Source of the DNA: Legionella lansingensis
GTDB taxonomy: Bacteria; Pseudomonadota; Gammaproteobacteria; Legionellales; Legionellaceae
DNA: 64,000 bases
Assembly: GCF_900187355.1 (NCBI RefSeq)
Contig: NZ_LT906451.1
Location: 2,229,001 to 2,293,000 of the forward strand
Direction: 5' to 3'
The notes beneath the pieces were generated by a model, which saw only the letters and a list, made by a program, of their open reading frames with translations, was not told where the DNA came from and did no database searches. A program made the position numbers and the translations under genes. Positions 1 through 8,623 of this stretch are shown in pieces (the stretch's first letter is position 1; each line of letters starts with the position of its first letter).

Positions 1-440
1 TCAGCAGCACAGGTGATCGCTGTTTCTTTGTTTTTACCGATATTAATTCCTAATATGCCTTTATACTTTGCTTTTCTGACATTAGCGACCAAGGCGTCGA
101 CACCAAGGTTATTAAACCCCATACGATTAATGAGGGCAGTGGCTTGCGCTAAACGAAAAAGCCTGGGTTTAGGGTTGCCAAGCTGGGGGCGAGGTGTCAC
201 GGTTCCAACCTCAATAAATGAAAAACCTAACTTATTTAGGGCATCAAGATGTTCACCATTTTTATCTAGACCAGCTGCTAAACCAATGGGATGCTCAAAC
301 TCAAGCCCCATAACCGATAGTGGCTTTCTTGGAGGTTGTTTGAAACAAAACTTAGGTAACCAATGTAAAGCGGCTAACGTCAATCCGTGAGCTTTTTCAG
401 CATCCATCCTAAAAAGGAAGGGACGAAAAAGTGAGTACAT
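1..440 (-). CDS. pyrD: Dihydroorotate dehydrogenase (quinone), N-terminal part
   Basis: Oxidises dihydroorotate to orotate in pyrimidine synthesis, passing electrons to the membrane quinone pool (class 2 enzyme). Only the first 146 codons are in the window; the gene runs off the left edge. The ATG at 438-440 follows a GGAG six bases upstream. The N-terminal amphipathic helix region ([20 protein letters not shown]) is typical of the membrane-associated class 2 form. The FMN-site segment [10 protein letters not shown] lies at about residues 53-62, followed by [17 protein letters not shown] (77-93) and NRMGFNN (105-111). No frameshift is seen in the visible part. Confidence 0.93.
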   Translation of the reverse strand, partial: MYSLFRPFLFRMDAEKAHGLTLAALHWLPKFCFKQPPRKPLSVMGLEFEHPIGLAAGLDKNGEHLDALNKLGFSFIEVGTVTPRPQLGNPKPRLFRLAQATALINRMGFNNLGVDALVANVRKAKYKGILGINIGKNKETAITCAA

Positions 441-460
441 CTTAAACTCCAGAATAATAC

Positions 461-568
461 TCGATCTTCAAATTTTTAATTTGACTAATCAAAAAACCGA
501 ATTACCGTGGCTTGACCACGGTAATTCGACATTCTGAAAAGTCACGCAATAAAAACTTGAAGATTGAA
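461..568. repeat. Inverted-repeat element with central GC palindrome (copy A)
   Basis: Fills most of the gap between pyrD and the efflux operon. The ends are imperfect inverted repeats (about 16 of 19 matching) at 462-480 and 549-567, around the sequence ATCTTCAA. A perfect palindrome at 498-528 has arms CGAATTACCGTGG and CCACGGTAATTCG with loop CTTGA. The left 80 bases are repeated almost unchanged at 36525-36601. It has no coding capacity and looks like a MITE or REP-type element; the RNA could form a stable hairpin. Confidence 0.8.
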
Positions 569-705
569 TAATAACTATTTTCAGAAAATCGCATAATAAC
601 TCAAGTTCCAATTGAAGTAATCACCCTCTTCGTGCCCTAGTCATTCTTATCATTCTGCGTTAAAGTAAATTTTTAATCTATTAAGACTCACCAAGGGATC
701 GGTTC

Positions 706-2166
706 ATGCAAAGTATCCTCAGGATAAGCATGTATTTGTTATTTTGTTTTTTAATATCCTGCCGGATTTCTTTACCACCTCAGCAGCAGCTTAAAAACTT
801 GCAAGCGCTCCCAAATATAGACCGCTCGGTGAGCGCCAAGCAAAAAACACAAACATTTACTTCTGGGGATTGGCCCAATAAATATTGGTGGCTTGCCTAT
901 GGTTCACCCGAACTTAATGATTTAATCAAACAAGCCCTTGCTTGCAATCCGACCATTCAAGAGTTTAAAAGCCGTGTCATGGCTGCCAAGCAAGAAGCAA
1001 TAGTCACTCGATCGCAACTTTTTCCTTTGGTTTTTTTTGATTACAAGGAAATTAGACAGTACCTAAGTAAGAATGGCTTGTTACGAGCTCTAAATCCTAA
1101 GTTGCCCTTACGTACTGATCTGATAGATCTCTCCCTGTCTTTTCAGTATGATTTTGATTTTTGGGGGAAGAATCGTAATCTGTTCTATGCCGCAATTGGC
1201 GAAGCAAAAGCACAACAAGCTGAAGCTGCTGAGGTACAACTGCTTACTACGACCGCCATCGCACAAGCTTATTTTGCATATAAAGTAAACTTGATTAGAA
1301 AACAATTTTTCCAACAGTTGGTTGTTGTCCGTCAAAACAAGGCATCCTTACAGAATTTACTTGTTCGCAAAGGTCTGTCAGATGAGTTGTTATCTTATAC
1401 TGCTGCTGAAAATGTTCTGGAGGCGCAAAAGTTACTTGCCAATATTGACGAAGAACTCGCGGTTGATAAACATTTGGTTAATATTTTAGCGGGACGTAAT
1501 CCAGAAATCCCTCTATCCACGAGTAAAAAACTCCCCGGTTTGCCAAAAAAACTAACTATCCCCAAAACAATATCTCTCGACCTTATCGCACGACGGCCTG
1601 ATCTCATGGCACAAATCTGGCGAGCAAAAGCTTTGGCTTATGAGACAGGCGCTGCCATGGCCGACTATTATCCAGACGTGAATATTGTCGGCTTGGTTGG
1701 CCTTGAAAGCACAAAATGGGAAAAGCTCTTCCGCTCGTCAAGTTTCACTGCAGCCCTAAAACCAGCCATTCATCTGCCTATTTTTACAGCAGGTGCCATC
1801 AGAGCCAATATTAGAGCGACAAAAGCCGAATTTGATGCAGCCATTTTTGCGTACAATAATTTGCTATTACAGAGCACTCAGGAGGTGCTCGATCTCTTGG
1901 CTTTTGCGCAATCGGTTTATCAACAGAAACGTGAACAACTAAACATTTTAAAGTATGCTACAGAACGTTACGGTTTAGTCCGCCTTCGCGAAAAAGAAGG
2001 TTTAGCGAGTGGCTTTGACGTGTATGATCAACAAGAAGACTTGATTCAAAAAAAACTGGCGAATCTTACGCTTCTTTATAATCAGTACCTGGCCTCTATA
2101 AAATTAACAAAAGCTTTGGGAGGTGGCTATTGTCAGACCGAGGTACCATTGGTGAAACGAACATGA
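706..2166 (+). CDS. Outer-membrane efflux lipoprotein, TolC/NodT type
   Basis: Outer-membrane channel of a tripartite efflux system. The N-terminus is a lipoprotein signal peptide with lipobox LISC at residues 16-19, so Cys19 would be lipidated. The body is an alpha-helical outer-membrane factor of 486 residues, the usual size. It contains the family features LIARRPDLMAQIWRAKALAYETG read in two parts (about residues 293-315) and a duplicated coiled-coil pattern in each half. The stop codon overlaps the start of the adaptor gene by four bases (ATGA), so translation is probably coupled. The substrate cannot be told from sequence. Confidence 0.88.
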   Translation: MQSILRISMYLLFCFLISCRISLPPQQQLKNLQALPNIDRSVSAKQKTQTFTSGDWPNKYWWLAYGSPELNDLIKQALACNPTIQEFKSRVMAAKQEAIVTRSQLFPLVFFDYKEIRQYLSKNGLLRALNPKLPLRTDLIDLSLSFQYDFDFWGKNRNLFYAAIGEAKAQQAEAAEVQLLTTTAIAQAYFAYKVNLIRKQFFQQLVVVRQNKASLQNLLVRKGLSDELLSYTAAENVLEAQKLLANIDEELAVDKHLVNILAGRNPEIPLSTSKKLPGLPKKLTIPKTISLDLIARRPDLMAQIWRAKALAYETGAAMADYYPDVNIVGLVGLESTKWEKLFRSSSFTAALKPAIHLPIFTAGAIRANIRATKAEFDAAIFAYNNLLLQSTQEVLDLLAFAQSVYQQKREQLNILKYATERYGLVRLREKEGLASGFDVYDQQEDLIQKKLANLTLLYNQYLASIKLTKALGGGYCQTEVPLVKRT

Positions 2167-3350
2167 CAGAAAGAAGAAGCATTTATTATATTGTTCTTGC
2201 TCTCGTGCTTTTGACTTTTCTGATATTTCTATATTGGTTATTTATTTGGCGATTTCGGGAATACACCAATGATGCTTATGTTCAAGGCAATCAGGTATTC
2301 ATTACAGCTTTGCGCAATGGCTTTGTTACTGGCATTTATACCGATGATAGTTTTCTTGTCAAAAAAGGACAGCTTCTTATAACCCTTGATGAAACAGATT
2401 CTTTGGTTGCTCTTGAAAAATCGAAAACAAAGCTGGCCACAGCAGTGCGCGAAGTTTGTCAAGCCTTTCATGATGTGTTTCGCCTGGCAGCAGAGATTGA
2501 AGTTAGAAGAGCTGAGTATTTAAAAGCCAAACAAAATTTCCAACATCGCGCTGGGGTCATAAAGGCAAGAGGTGTTTCTCTGGAAGACTATCAAAATGCA
2601 GCCGATGATTTAAAAGCAAGTGCAGCAGCATTAAGAAGTACAAAAGATAGTTATCAGAAAACGTTGGCTTTTGTTCAAGGAAGCTCAATCTTTGACCATC
2701 CCGTGGTGCAAAAAGCAGCACAAAGGGTTCGAGATGCATGGGTACAATTGTATCGCTGCAAGATTTATGCACCTGTAGAGGGCCTTGTTGCCCAAAGAAC
2801 AATTCAGGTAGGTATGACAGTGACACCAACTCAACCATTGATGGCCGTTATTCCTCTCGATCAAATGTGGATCAATGCTAATTTTAAAGAAACACAACTA
2901 AAGCATATGCGCATCGGCCAACCGGCTCGAATAACCTCTGATCTTTACGGTCGTGGTGTGGTTTTCCATGGAAAGATTGTTGGTTTGCCTGGAGGTGCGG
3001 GCAATGCTTTTTCTTTATTGCCTCCTGAGAATTTATCAGGCAATTGGATTAAGATTGTCCAGCGTTTGCCTGTACGTGTGGCCTTGGATGCTGATGAGTT
3101 GAGAAAATTTCCTCTTCGCATCGGTTTGTCTATGGAAGTAACTGCCAATCTTACTGATCAACAAGGGCCCCGCATCCCACTAACCAACGATGGCCCATCA
3201 TACACCACAGAGATTTTCCAAAAAGAAGAGCTTGGCGACAAGGAACTTATCAACACCATTATTCTTGCTAATCTCGATCCCACTCTGGAAAGATACGCAC
3301 ATCAGCCTTTGGGCCAAGAAATAGCGGCTAAGGAATTGGGACTTCAATGA
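2163..3350 (+). CDS. Efflux periplasmic adaptor, HlyD/EmrA family
   Basis: Membrane-fusion subunit linking the inner-membrane pump to the outer-membrane channel. One transmembrane helix occupies about residues 7-28, followed by the EmrA-type signature EYTNDAYVQGN, a lipoyl-like half motif, a helical hairpin and a second lipoyl-like half (IYAPVEGLVAQRTIQVGMTV). I chose the ATG at 2163, which overlaps the upstream stop as ATGA, over an in-frame ATG at 2130 that would overlap the upstream gene by 37 bases. The length is 395 residues, normal for EmrA. It is the middle gene of a three-gene operon. Confidence 0.88.
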   Translation: MTERRSIYYIVLALVLLTFLIFLYWLFIWRFREYTNDAYVQGNQVFITALRNGFVTGIYTDDSFLVKKGQLLITLDETDSLVALEKSKTKLATAVREVCQAFHDVFRLAAEIEVRRAEYLKAKQNFQHRAGVIKARGVSLEDYQNAADDLKASAAALRSTKDSYQKTLAFVQGSSIFDHPVVQKAAQRVRDAWVQLYRCKIYAPVEGLVAQRTIQVGMTVTPTQPLMAVIPLDQMWINANFKETQLKHMRIGQPARITSDLYGRGVVFHGKIVGLPGGAGNAFSLLPPENLSGNWIKIVQRLPVRVALDADELRKFPLRIGLSMEVTANLTDQQGPRIPLTNDGPSYTTEIFQKEELGDKELINTIILANLDPTLERYAHQPLGQEIAAKELGLQ

Positions 3351-4855
3351 GCTTATACATTCTTATTTTGTCTCTTGCGGCGGTGATATTTAACCTGACC
3401 TTACCTATCATGGCAGGCATTTATATTGTGAGTGATTTGGGAGGTAGCACCTTCCTAAGTGTTTATGGAGTGAGCTTTTTTTGTATCGGCAATGCCTTAA
3501 GTGTTCCTCTTGGTAAACCGGAAGCCACACCTCTAAATCCTGTACAACTTTATTTATTATGTTTGGCTTTCATGACACTTTTCTCCTGGCAGTGTGCTGT
3601 TGCACCGAATTATTTTTATTTTATTTTATTTCGCTTTTTAGAGGGTTTTGCGTCGGGACCACTCTATTTACTCATTACCCAGAGTTTAATTCCCCACATT
3701 TGCTCTGCCGAAAAACAAGAAAAATTACTGCCCTTTATATTTATTTTATTTTCATTTATCCCCGTGCTTGGTGCAAGTTGGGGCGGATGGATTGCTTATG
3801 ATGGCAATTGGCGTACTCTCTTTTTTAGTAATATCCCTCTCTGCCTTTTCTTAATTATTTATATTAGCCGTAAATTCAAAACATACCCCCATACCCAAGA
3901 AAAAGCCCAATTAGATAAGTTGGGTTACTTTTTGTATGTAATCAGCCTAACTTGCCTTGGAACAGCGCTAATTACAGGACAAGAACTAGACTGGTTTCGC
4001 TCTACATTAATTACTTATCTTATTGTAATTGGTAGCATAAGTTTGCTTTTGTTTATTGTAGAAAGTTTCTTTTCTCCACATCCCGTTGTTGATATTAGGC
4101 TGCTTAAACATTTTTATTTTTCTTTCGCAATGTTAAATATTGCTCTACTTTTTGCGATTTATTTTGGCATGGTGCTCCTTCTTGCTTTATGGCTTAAGCT
4201 ATTCGTAAATTACACGCCTAATTGGATCGCTATCATCATTGGAACAATGGCTTTAGGAGCATGGGCCCCTATTTTCCTTGATTATGAACAGTTTGATCCA
4301 AGGTTACCCCTGGCCATTGCTTTGTTGTTTTTTGCTATCTCCAGTTTTTATACAACTTATTTCAATGTGGAGATTAATTTTAATCGCATCGCTTTTTCTC
4401 GAGTTCTTGCAGGAATTGGTCTTGCTTTTTTCTTGCCTCCCCTATTTCGTTTATCGGCACAGATTTTTTCAGCTGAGGAAGCAAAAGAAGGTGTAAATTT
4501 TTTCCATGTAGTACGACTAATAAGTAGCGGTTTGGGTGCCTCTCTTTTTGTCATTTTATGGCACCGTAGACAGGATTTTTACCATCAGCGCTTGGGAGCT
4601 GACTTAACATCTTTCTCGCAACAAACCTTGGATTTTTTTCAAAGAGCCAGGGAGTTTAATCTACAAGGGAAACAAGCTTTAGCCCAATTAAACCTATACC
4701 TTACACGACAAGCGACGGCGTTAGCACTTGACGACTGCTTTTATTTAATGGGTTGGTTAAGTCTGGGATTGTTGTTCGTATTACTACTCACCTTTTATCC
4801 ACTAAAACTAACACCTAAGTTAAACAGGAATAAGAAAATCCCTGCGCAAAATTAG
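3347..4855 (+). CDS. MFS efflux pump, DHA2 (EmrB/QacA-like)
   Basis: Inner-membrane proton-driven exporter that would work with the two preceding genes. The 502 residues are highly hydrophobic with a pattern consistent with about 14 transmembrane helices, as in EmrB. The start overlaps the adaptor stop as ATGA. Family motifs are degenerate but recognisable, for example RFLEGFASGPLYLLITQSLIP (first half) and WGGWIAYDGNWRTLFFSNIP, which matches the EmrB-type GGWI..W.W.F..N.P pattern. The stop codon TAG at 4853-4855 is also the first three bases of the adjacent inverted-repeat element. Confidence 0.87.
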   Translation: MSLYILILSLAAVIFNLTLPIMAGIYIVSDLGGSTFLSVYGVSFFCIGNALSVPLGKPEATPLNPVQLYLLCLAFMTLFSWQCAVAPNYFYFILFRFLEGFASGPLYLLITQSLIPHICSAEKQEKLLPFIFILFSFIPVLGASWGGWIAYDGNWRTLFFSNIPLCLFLIIYISRKFKTYPHTQEKAQLDKLGYFLYVISLTCLGTALITGQELDWFRSTLITYLIVIGSISLLLFIVESFFSPHPVVDIRLLKHFYFSFAMLNIALLFAIYFGMVLLLALWLKLFVNYTPNWIAIIIGTMALGAWAPIFLDYEQFDPRLPLAIALLFFAISSFYTTYFNVEINFNRIAFSRVLAGIGLAFFLPPLFRLSAQIFSAEEAKEGVNFFHVVRLISSGLGASLFVILWHRRQDFYHQRLGADLTSFSQQTLDFFQRAREFNLQGKQALAQLNLYLTRQATALALDDCFYLMGWLSLGLLFVLLLTFYPLKLTPKLNRNKKIPAQN

Positions 4856-4991
4856 AGGCTGTTGACATTCGCTGGCTGGAGCTGCAAGCCTTGATTTTCG
4901 AGCAGCGCAGCATACATAGACGTATGTGAGCAGCGAAGCGCAGAAAATCAAGGCTTTGCGGCCAAGATAGTAGAAATGTCAACAGCCTCTA
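4853..4991. repeat. MITE-like element with 17-bp perfect terminal inverted repeats
   Basis: The ends TAGAGGCTGTTGACATT (4853-4869) and its exact reverse complement (4975-4991) enclose 105 bases. Inside is a second inverted repeat built on AAGCCTTGATTTTC / GAAAATCAAGGCTT and a CATAC-ATAGAC-GTATG hairpin. It has no coding capacity. It lies exactly between two convergent genes, and both use the terminal TAG as stop codon. The folded RNA may act as a bidirectional terminator. Related ends occur at 8152, 17941 and possibly 59427. Confidence 0.85.
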
Positions 4992-5672
4992 GAGATTACA
5001 CTGTTGTGCCCAGACCCTTAACATCGCATTACCGCCAGGTTGTAAATGATAAGTAACTTCTTTTACCTCCACACCAAAATTCTCTTGCTGCAACCCCAAC
5101 AACACCGGGCCTAAGAAAGGGGATGGTTGATGGTGGCGATCAATTAGAGGAAAAATACGTACCTCTTTAGCAACACGCGCCAGCTCTTTAATCACTTGTA
5201 GATGAAAGTCGACGTCCTGATCATCAAGATCGGCAAATAAGTAATGTGAACTTAAGGCAAAATCAAAGAAGAAATCACTAAACGGCAAGGCGTAATGATT
5301 AACGCCATAATAACGCTTTTCTTTTTTACCTTGTTGATAATCTGCAAAAAATTGTTTCATTCCCTCGCGCCGTTTATTAATAAGTCCCTCTAGACTGCCA
5401 TAGAGGCTAAAATTAAATTTGTCCTGGTCTTTTGTGACACGAGCGACCATGTCTGCAAAAACCAAATCAACTTTGCTATATAAAGTATCTTTATCCAAAT
5501 TAAACAAAGGATCTGCACTTACAATTTTCTGCTCTTGTTGAGTAAGTTCAACGTTAACTGCACTGGGGCCACACCCGTACTCCAAGATCCGGGAGTGCTT
5601 ATCCTTATCAGTTAAAGCAAACATTTCCTGATATTCATCTATATGATGTCCCCAAAGTACAAGTTTACGCAT
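4989..5672 (-). CDS. Putative SAM-dependent methyltransferase
   Basis: A class I methyltransferase-like protein of 227 residues; the substrate is unknown. The SAM-binding motif I is visible as ILEYGCGPSAV near the N-terminus, followed by an acidic turn (SADPLFN). A later motif HYALPFSDFFFDFALSSHYL fits motif IV/V. The ATG at 5672 has a good AAGGAG site eight bases upstream; a longer reading from 5702 has none. The TAG stop is formed at the end of the inverted-repeat element. It is transcribed divergently from the leucine operon and probably unrelated to it. Confidence 0.6.
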   Translation of the reverse strand: MRKLVLWGHHIDEYQEMFALTDKDKHSRILEYGCGPSAVNVELTQQEQKIVSADPLFNLDKDTLYSKVDLVFADMVARVTKDQDKFNFSLYGSLEGLINKRREGMKQFFADYQQGKKEKRYYGVNHYALPFSDFFFDFALSSHYLFADLDDQDVDFHLQVIKELARVAKEVRIFPLIDRHHQPSPFLGPVLLGLQQENFGVEVKEVTYHLQPGGNAMLRVWAQQCNL

Positions 5673-5716
5673 GAAGGACTCCTTCTTTTGTTTTAACCAC
5701 AATCATCAAATTGATG

Positions 5717-5744
5717 TTGCAACTTGAAATTGATTGGGTATAGT
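5717..5744 (+). promoter_or_regulatory. Sigma70-type promoter of the leucine operon
   Basis: TTGCAA at 5717-5722, a 16-base spacer, and TATAGT at 5739-5744, 35 bases before the ATG of the isovaleryl-CoA dehydrogenase gene. The fit to consensus is fair. No clear operator was recognised beside it. Confidence 0.5.
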
Positions 5745-5779
5745 CTAGCCTATTTGTTTAAGTAACAGGAAGTCTATCT

Positions 5780-6940
5780 ATGTACACTGGCTTACAATAC
5801 CAACTTGGAGAAACTTACGATCTTTTACGCAATAGTGTTTATGAGTTTGCGCAAAAGGAAATTGCACCTTTAGCAGCCCAAATCGATATTGATAATCATT
5901 TTCCCAATCATCTATGGCGACAGTTAGGGAAAATGGGTTTACTCGGCATCACGGTCAGTGAAGAGTATGGCGGGGCTAATATGGGATATCTTGCCCATGC
6001 TATTGCAATGGAAGAAATTTCTCGTGCTTCAGCCTCTGTGGGTTTAAGCTACGGTGCTCATTCTAACCTTTGCGTAAATCAAATTTATTTAAATGGAAAT
6101 AGCAAGCAAAAAGAATATTATTTGCCTAAACTAATAAGTGGAGAACACGTCGGCGCTCTGGCCATGAGCGAAGCAAACTCCGGCTCAGATGTAGTGAGCA
6201 TGCAATTGCAAGCGCGTGCTGAAGGAGATAGATATATTCTCGATGGCACGAAAATGTGGATAACCAATGGCCCCGATGCAAATGTTTTGGTCGTATATGC
6301 CAAAACCGACAAACACGCCGGTAGTAGAGGCATCACAGCGTTTATCATTGAGAAAGGATTCAAAGGTTTTCGTACCGCGCAAAAGCTTGATAAACTGGGC
6401 ATGCGTGGTTCTAATACCTGTGAACTCGTCTTTGAACACTGTGAAGTCCCCGCAGAGAATATCTTGGGGGAAGTGAATAAAGGCGTAAAAGTATTAATGA
6501 GTGGGCTGGATTATGAGCGAACAATATTAGCTGCAGGCCCTGTAGGTATTATGCAAGCTTGTCTGGATGTGGTTCTTCCCTATGTGCATGAACGCAAACA
6601 ATTTGACCAAGCCATTGGTGAATTTCAGTTCATTCAAGGGAAGTTGGCTGATATGTATACAGAATTAAATGCCACAAGAGCCTATCTTTACAGTGTTGCA
6701 AGAGCTTGCGATCAAGGAGCAATTACTCGTAAAGATGCCGCTGGCGTCATTTTGTATTCCGCTGAAAGAGCAACGCAAATGGCATTGCAGGCCATTCAAA
6801 TTCTGGGAGGCAATGGCTATATTAACGAGTATCCTACAGGTCGCCTACTGCGTGATGCAAAACTATATGAAATTGGTGCTGGCACATCTGAGATTAGACG
6901 GATGTTGATCGGACGTGAACTTTTTAATGAAACTGCATAA
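5780..6940 (+). CDS. liuA: Isovaleryl-CoA dehydrogenase
   Basis: FAD enzyme that converts isovaleryl-CoA to 3-methylcrotonyl-CoA, the first acyl-CoA step of leucine breakdown. The 386 residues have the full acyl-CoA dehydrogenase layout: the helical N-domain, [12 protein letters not shown] (about 127-138), MWITNGPDA, and the C-terminal [13 protein letters not shown]. The segment [15 protein letters not shown] (240-254) puts the expected catalytic Glu at 246, the position used by isovaleryl-CoA dehydrogenases rather than by short- or medium-chain enzymes. It is the first gene of an operon whose other members complete the same pathway. It is also called ivd. Confidence 0.93.
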   Translation: MYTGLQYQLGETYDLLRNSVYEFAQKEIAPLAAQIDIDNHFPNHLWRQLGKMGLLGITVSEEYGGANMGYLAHAIAMEEISRASASVGLSYGAHSNLCVNQIYLNGNSKQKEYYLPKLISGEHVGALAMSEANSGSDVVSMQLQARAEGDRYILDGTKMWITNGPDANVLVVYAKTDKHAGSRGITAFIIEKGFKGFRTAQKLDKLGMRGSNTCELVFEHCEVPAENILGEVNKGVKVLMSGLDYERTILAAGPVGIMQACLDVVLPYVHERKQFDQAIGEFQFIQGKLADMYTELNATRAYLYSVARACDQGAITRKDAAGVILYSAERATQMALQAIQILGGNGYINEYPTGRLLRDAKLYEIGAGTSEIRRMLIGRELFNETA

Positions 6941-6952
6941 GGAAAATATAAC

Positions 6953-8137
6953 ATGGAACAGAATGATATTGTGATTGTTGCAGCCAAAAGAACGCCTATG
7001 GGTGCAATGTTAGGTAGTCTATCCAGCTTGTCAGCTCCTGAGCTCGGAGCAGTCGCTCACCGTGCCGCTATTGCGCAAGCTGGCATTTCTCCAACAGATA
7101 TTGATGAAGTTATCAGCGGTTGTGTATTACAAGCAGGCATTGGCCAAGCTCCAGCTAGACAAGCAGCAATTCAAGCTGGCATTCCAAACTCCGTAGGTGC
7201 TTCAACAATTAATAAAATGTGCGGCTCGGGGATGAAGGCTGTGATGTTCGCTCATGATTTGCTAAAAGCCGGTTCCGCAAATGTGGTATTAGCAAGCGGT
7301 ATGGAAAGCATGAGCAACGCGCCTTATTTGTTGAGCAAAGCACGTGCAGGATACCGATTGGGTCATGGGGAACTCAAAGATCATATGTTTTTGGATGGAC
7401 TGGAAGATGCCTATGAACGTGGGCAACTGATGGGATGTTTTGCTGAAGCCACAGCCAGTCGTTTCAAATTTAGTCGTCAACAACAAGATGAGTTTGCCAT
7501 ACGCTCATTAACCCGTGCTTTACAGGCTGAACAGGATGGTAGTTTTGCTGAAGAAACCGCACCTGTGACAATAGCCGGTCGAAAAGGCGATGTTGTTGTT
7601 AACAAAGATGAGGGGCCTGATGAGAGCAAATTGGCTAAAGTGTCTCAGCTTCGTCCTGCTTTTAAAGCAGATGGCACGGTTACCGCAGCAAACTCAAGCT
7701 CCATTTCAGATGGCGCCGCAAGTCTGATTCTGATGACCGCAGCCAATGCTAAAAAACGAGGCTTAAGACCATTGGCACGAATTGTAGCGCATGCATGCCA
7801 TTCACAAGCTCCTGAGTGGTTTACCACAGCTCCTGTCGATGCCATTCGCAAAGTTTTAAACAAAGCAGAATGGCGACCAAGTGATGTTGATTTATATGAG
7901 ATCAATGAGGCTTTCGCTGTAGTCGCTATGGCAGCCATTCATGAACTCGAACTTGACCATGAAATTGTAAACATTCATGGAGGCGCCTGTGCTCTAGGTC
8001 ACCCAATTGGAGCCTCTGGTGCTCGCATTATCGTAACGCTGATGCATGCACTAAAACAACGCCAAAAAACACGTGGTGTAGCAGCTTTGTGTATTGGTGG
8101 TGGAGAAGCAACAGCAATTGCGTTGGAGATGTTGTAA
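6953..8137 (+). CDS. atoB: Acetyl-CoA C-acetyltransferase (thiolase)
   Basis: Interconverts acetoacetyl-CoA plus CoA and two acetyl-CoA. All thiolase signatures are present in 394 residues: the acyl-accepting Cys90 in NKMCGSGMKAV, GGACALGHPIGASGAR with the catalytic His, and a C-terminal Cys in ALCIGGGEATA. It follows the dehydrogenase by 12 bases. In this operon it would split the acetoacetyl-CoA made from leucine-derived acetoacetate by the synthetase at 18031. A broader beta-ketothiolase role cannot be excluded. Confidence 0.9.
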   Translation: MEQNDIVIVAAKRTPMGAMLGSLSSLSAPELGAVAHRAAIAQAGISPTDIDEVISGCVLQAGIGQAPARQAAIQAGIPNSVGASTINKMCGSGMKAVMFAHDLLKAGSANVVLASGMESMSNAPYLLSKARAGYRLGHGELKDHMFLDGLEDAYERGQLMGCFAEATASRFKFSRQQQDEFAIRSLTRALQAEQDGSFAEETAPVTIAGRKGDVVVNKDEGPDESKLAKVSQLRPAFKADGTVTAANSSSISDGAASLILMTAANAKKRGLRPLARIVAHACHSQAPEWFTTAPVDAIRKVLNKAEWRPSDVDLYEINEAFAVVAMAAIHELELDHEIVNIHGGACALGHPIGASGARIIVTLMHALKQRQKTRGVAALCIGGGEATAIALEML

Positions 8138-8151
8138 TTACTATATGCCTG

Positions 8152-8274
8152 GGGTCTGTTGATATTTCTACGCCCCTCACCCGCCGCGACCTCTCCCACA
8201 AGGGGAAGGTACTCGCATTCCCTCTCCCCTTGTGGGAGAGGGCAGGGTGAGGGGTAGTAGAAATCAACAGACCC
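8152..8274. repeat. MITE-like element inside the leucine operon
   Basis: Inverted ends GGGTCTGTTGATATTTCTAC (8152-8171) and GTAGAAATCAACAGACCC (8257-8274) differ only by a two-base gap. The interior is itself palindromic (CCCCTCACCC, CTCTCCC-ACAAGGGG, then the complement). The ends resemble those of the element at 4853. Part of the interior (8230-8254) recurs inverted at 42626-42650. It lies between the thiolase and the small membrane protein gene and may form a strong hairpin in the operon mRNA. Confidence 0.8.
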
Positions 8275-8300
8275 TATTTATTCAACCCAAAAGGATGGAC

Positions 8301-8615
8301 ATGCTAAGACAGACTCTTATTTATTTAGTGCTGAGCATTCTGGTTGTGGTTTTTGCTCGTTTTGCCCATATGCTTATTGTCTATATAGACATGTTATATG
8401 CATTCGTTAATGTAAAATTAACCCCCATTTTTAGTCACAGTGGTTTGGGTTTAGCAATTAGAAAAATCATTCTGCTGGTGTTCATTCCCGTCCTTATTGC
8501 TGCAATTCCTGCACTGGCCTATCGTCTAGTGAAAGGTAGCGACATGCCTTATTTTATTGAGTTGACCTGGTGTTTGTGGCTGGTCATTGTACTCAGTAAT
8601 ATTTTAATTCGCTAA
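8301..8615 (+). CDS. Small integral membrane protein of unknown function
   Basis: A 104-residue hydrophobic protein that I do not recognise. It has three likely membrane segments (about residues 5-30, 53-74 and 84-102) with few charged residues between them. The start ATG at 8301 has AAAGGA at a suitable distance; an ATG six bases earlier is possible. It sits between the thiolase and carboxylase genes, eight bases before the latter, so it is probably co-transcribed. The context hints at a link to leucine or acyl metabolism but nothing in the sequence proves it. Confidence 0.65.
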   Translation: MLRQTLIYLVLSILVVVFARFAHMLIVYIDMLYAFVNVKLTPIFSHSGLGLAIRKIILLVFIPVLIAAIPALAYRLVKGSDMPYFIELTWCLWLVIVLSNILIR

Positions 8616-8623
8616 GGGTCGTT

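Noticed and set aside
13-390. Open frame on the plus strand over pyrD
   Set aside because: The minus strand reads a clear PyrD N-terminus with conserved motifs and an RBS; the plus frame is antisense.
2130-2162. Earlier start for the EmrA-like adaptor
   Set aside because: It would overlap the upstream gene by 37 bases; the ATGA overlap at 2163 is the usual coupled start and gives a normal N-terminus.
8150-8280. Repeat at 8152 as a CRISPR or tandem array
   Set aside because: It is a single inverted repeat with no spacers or direct repeats.
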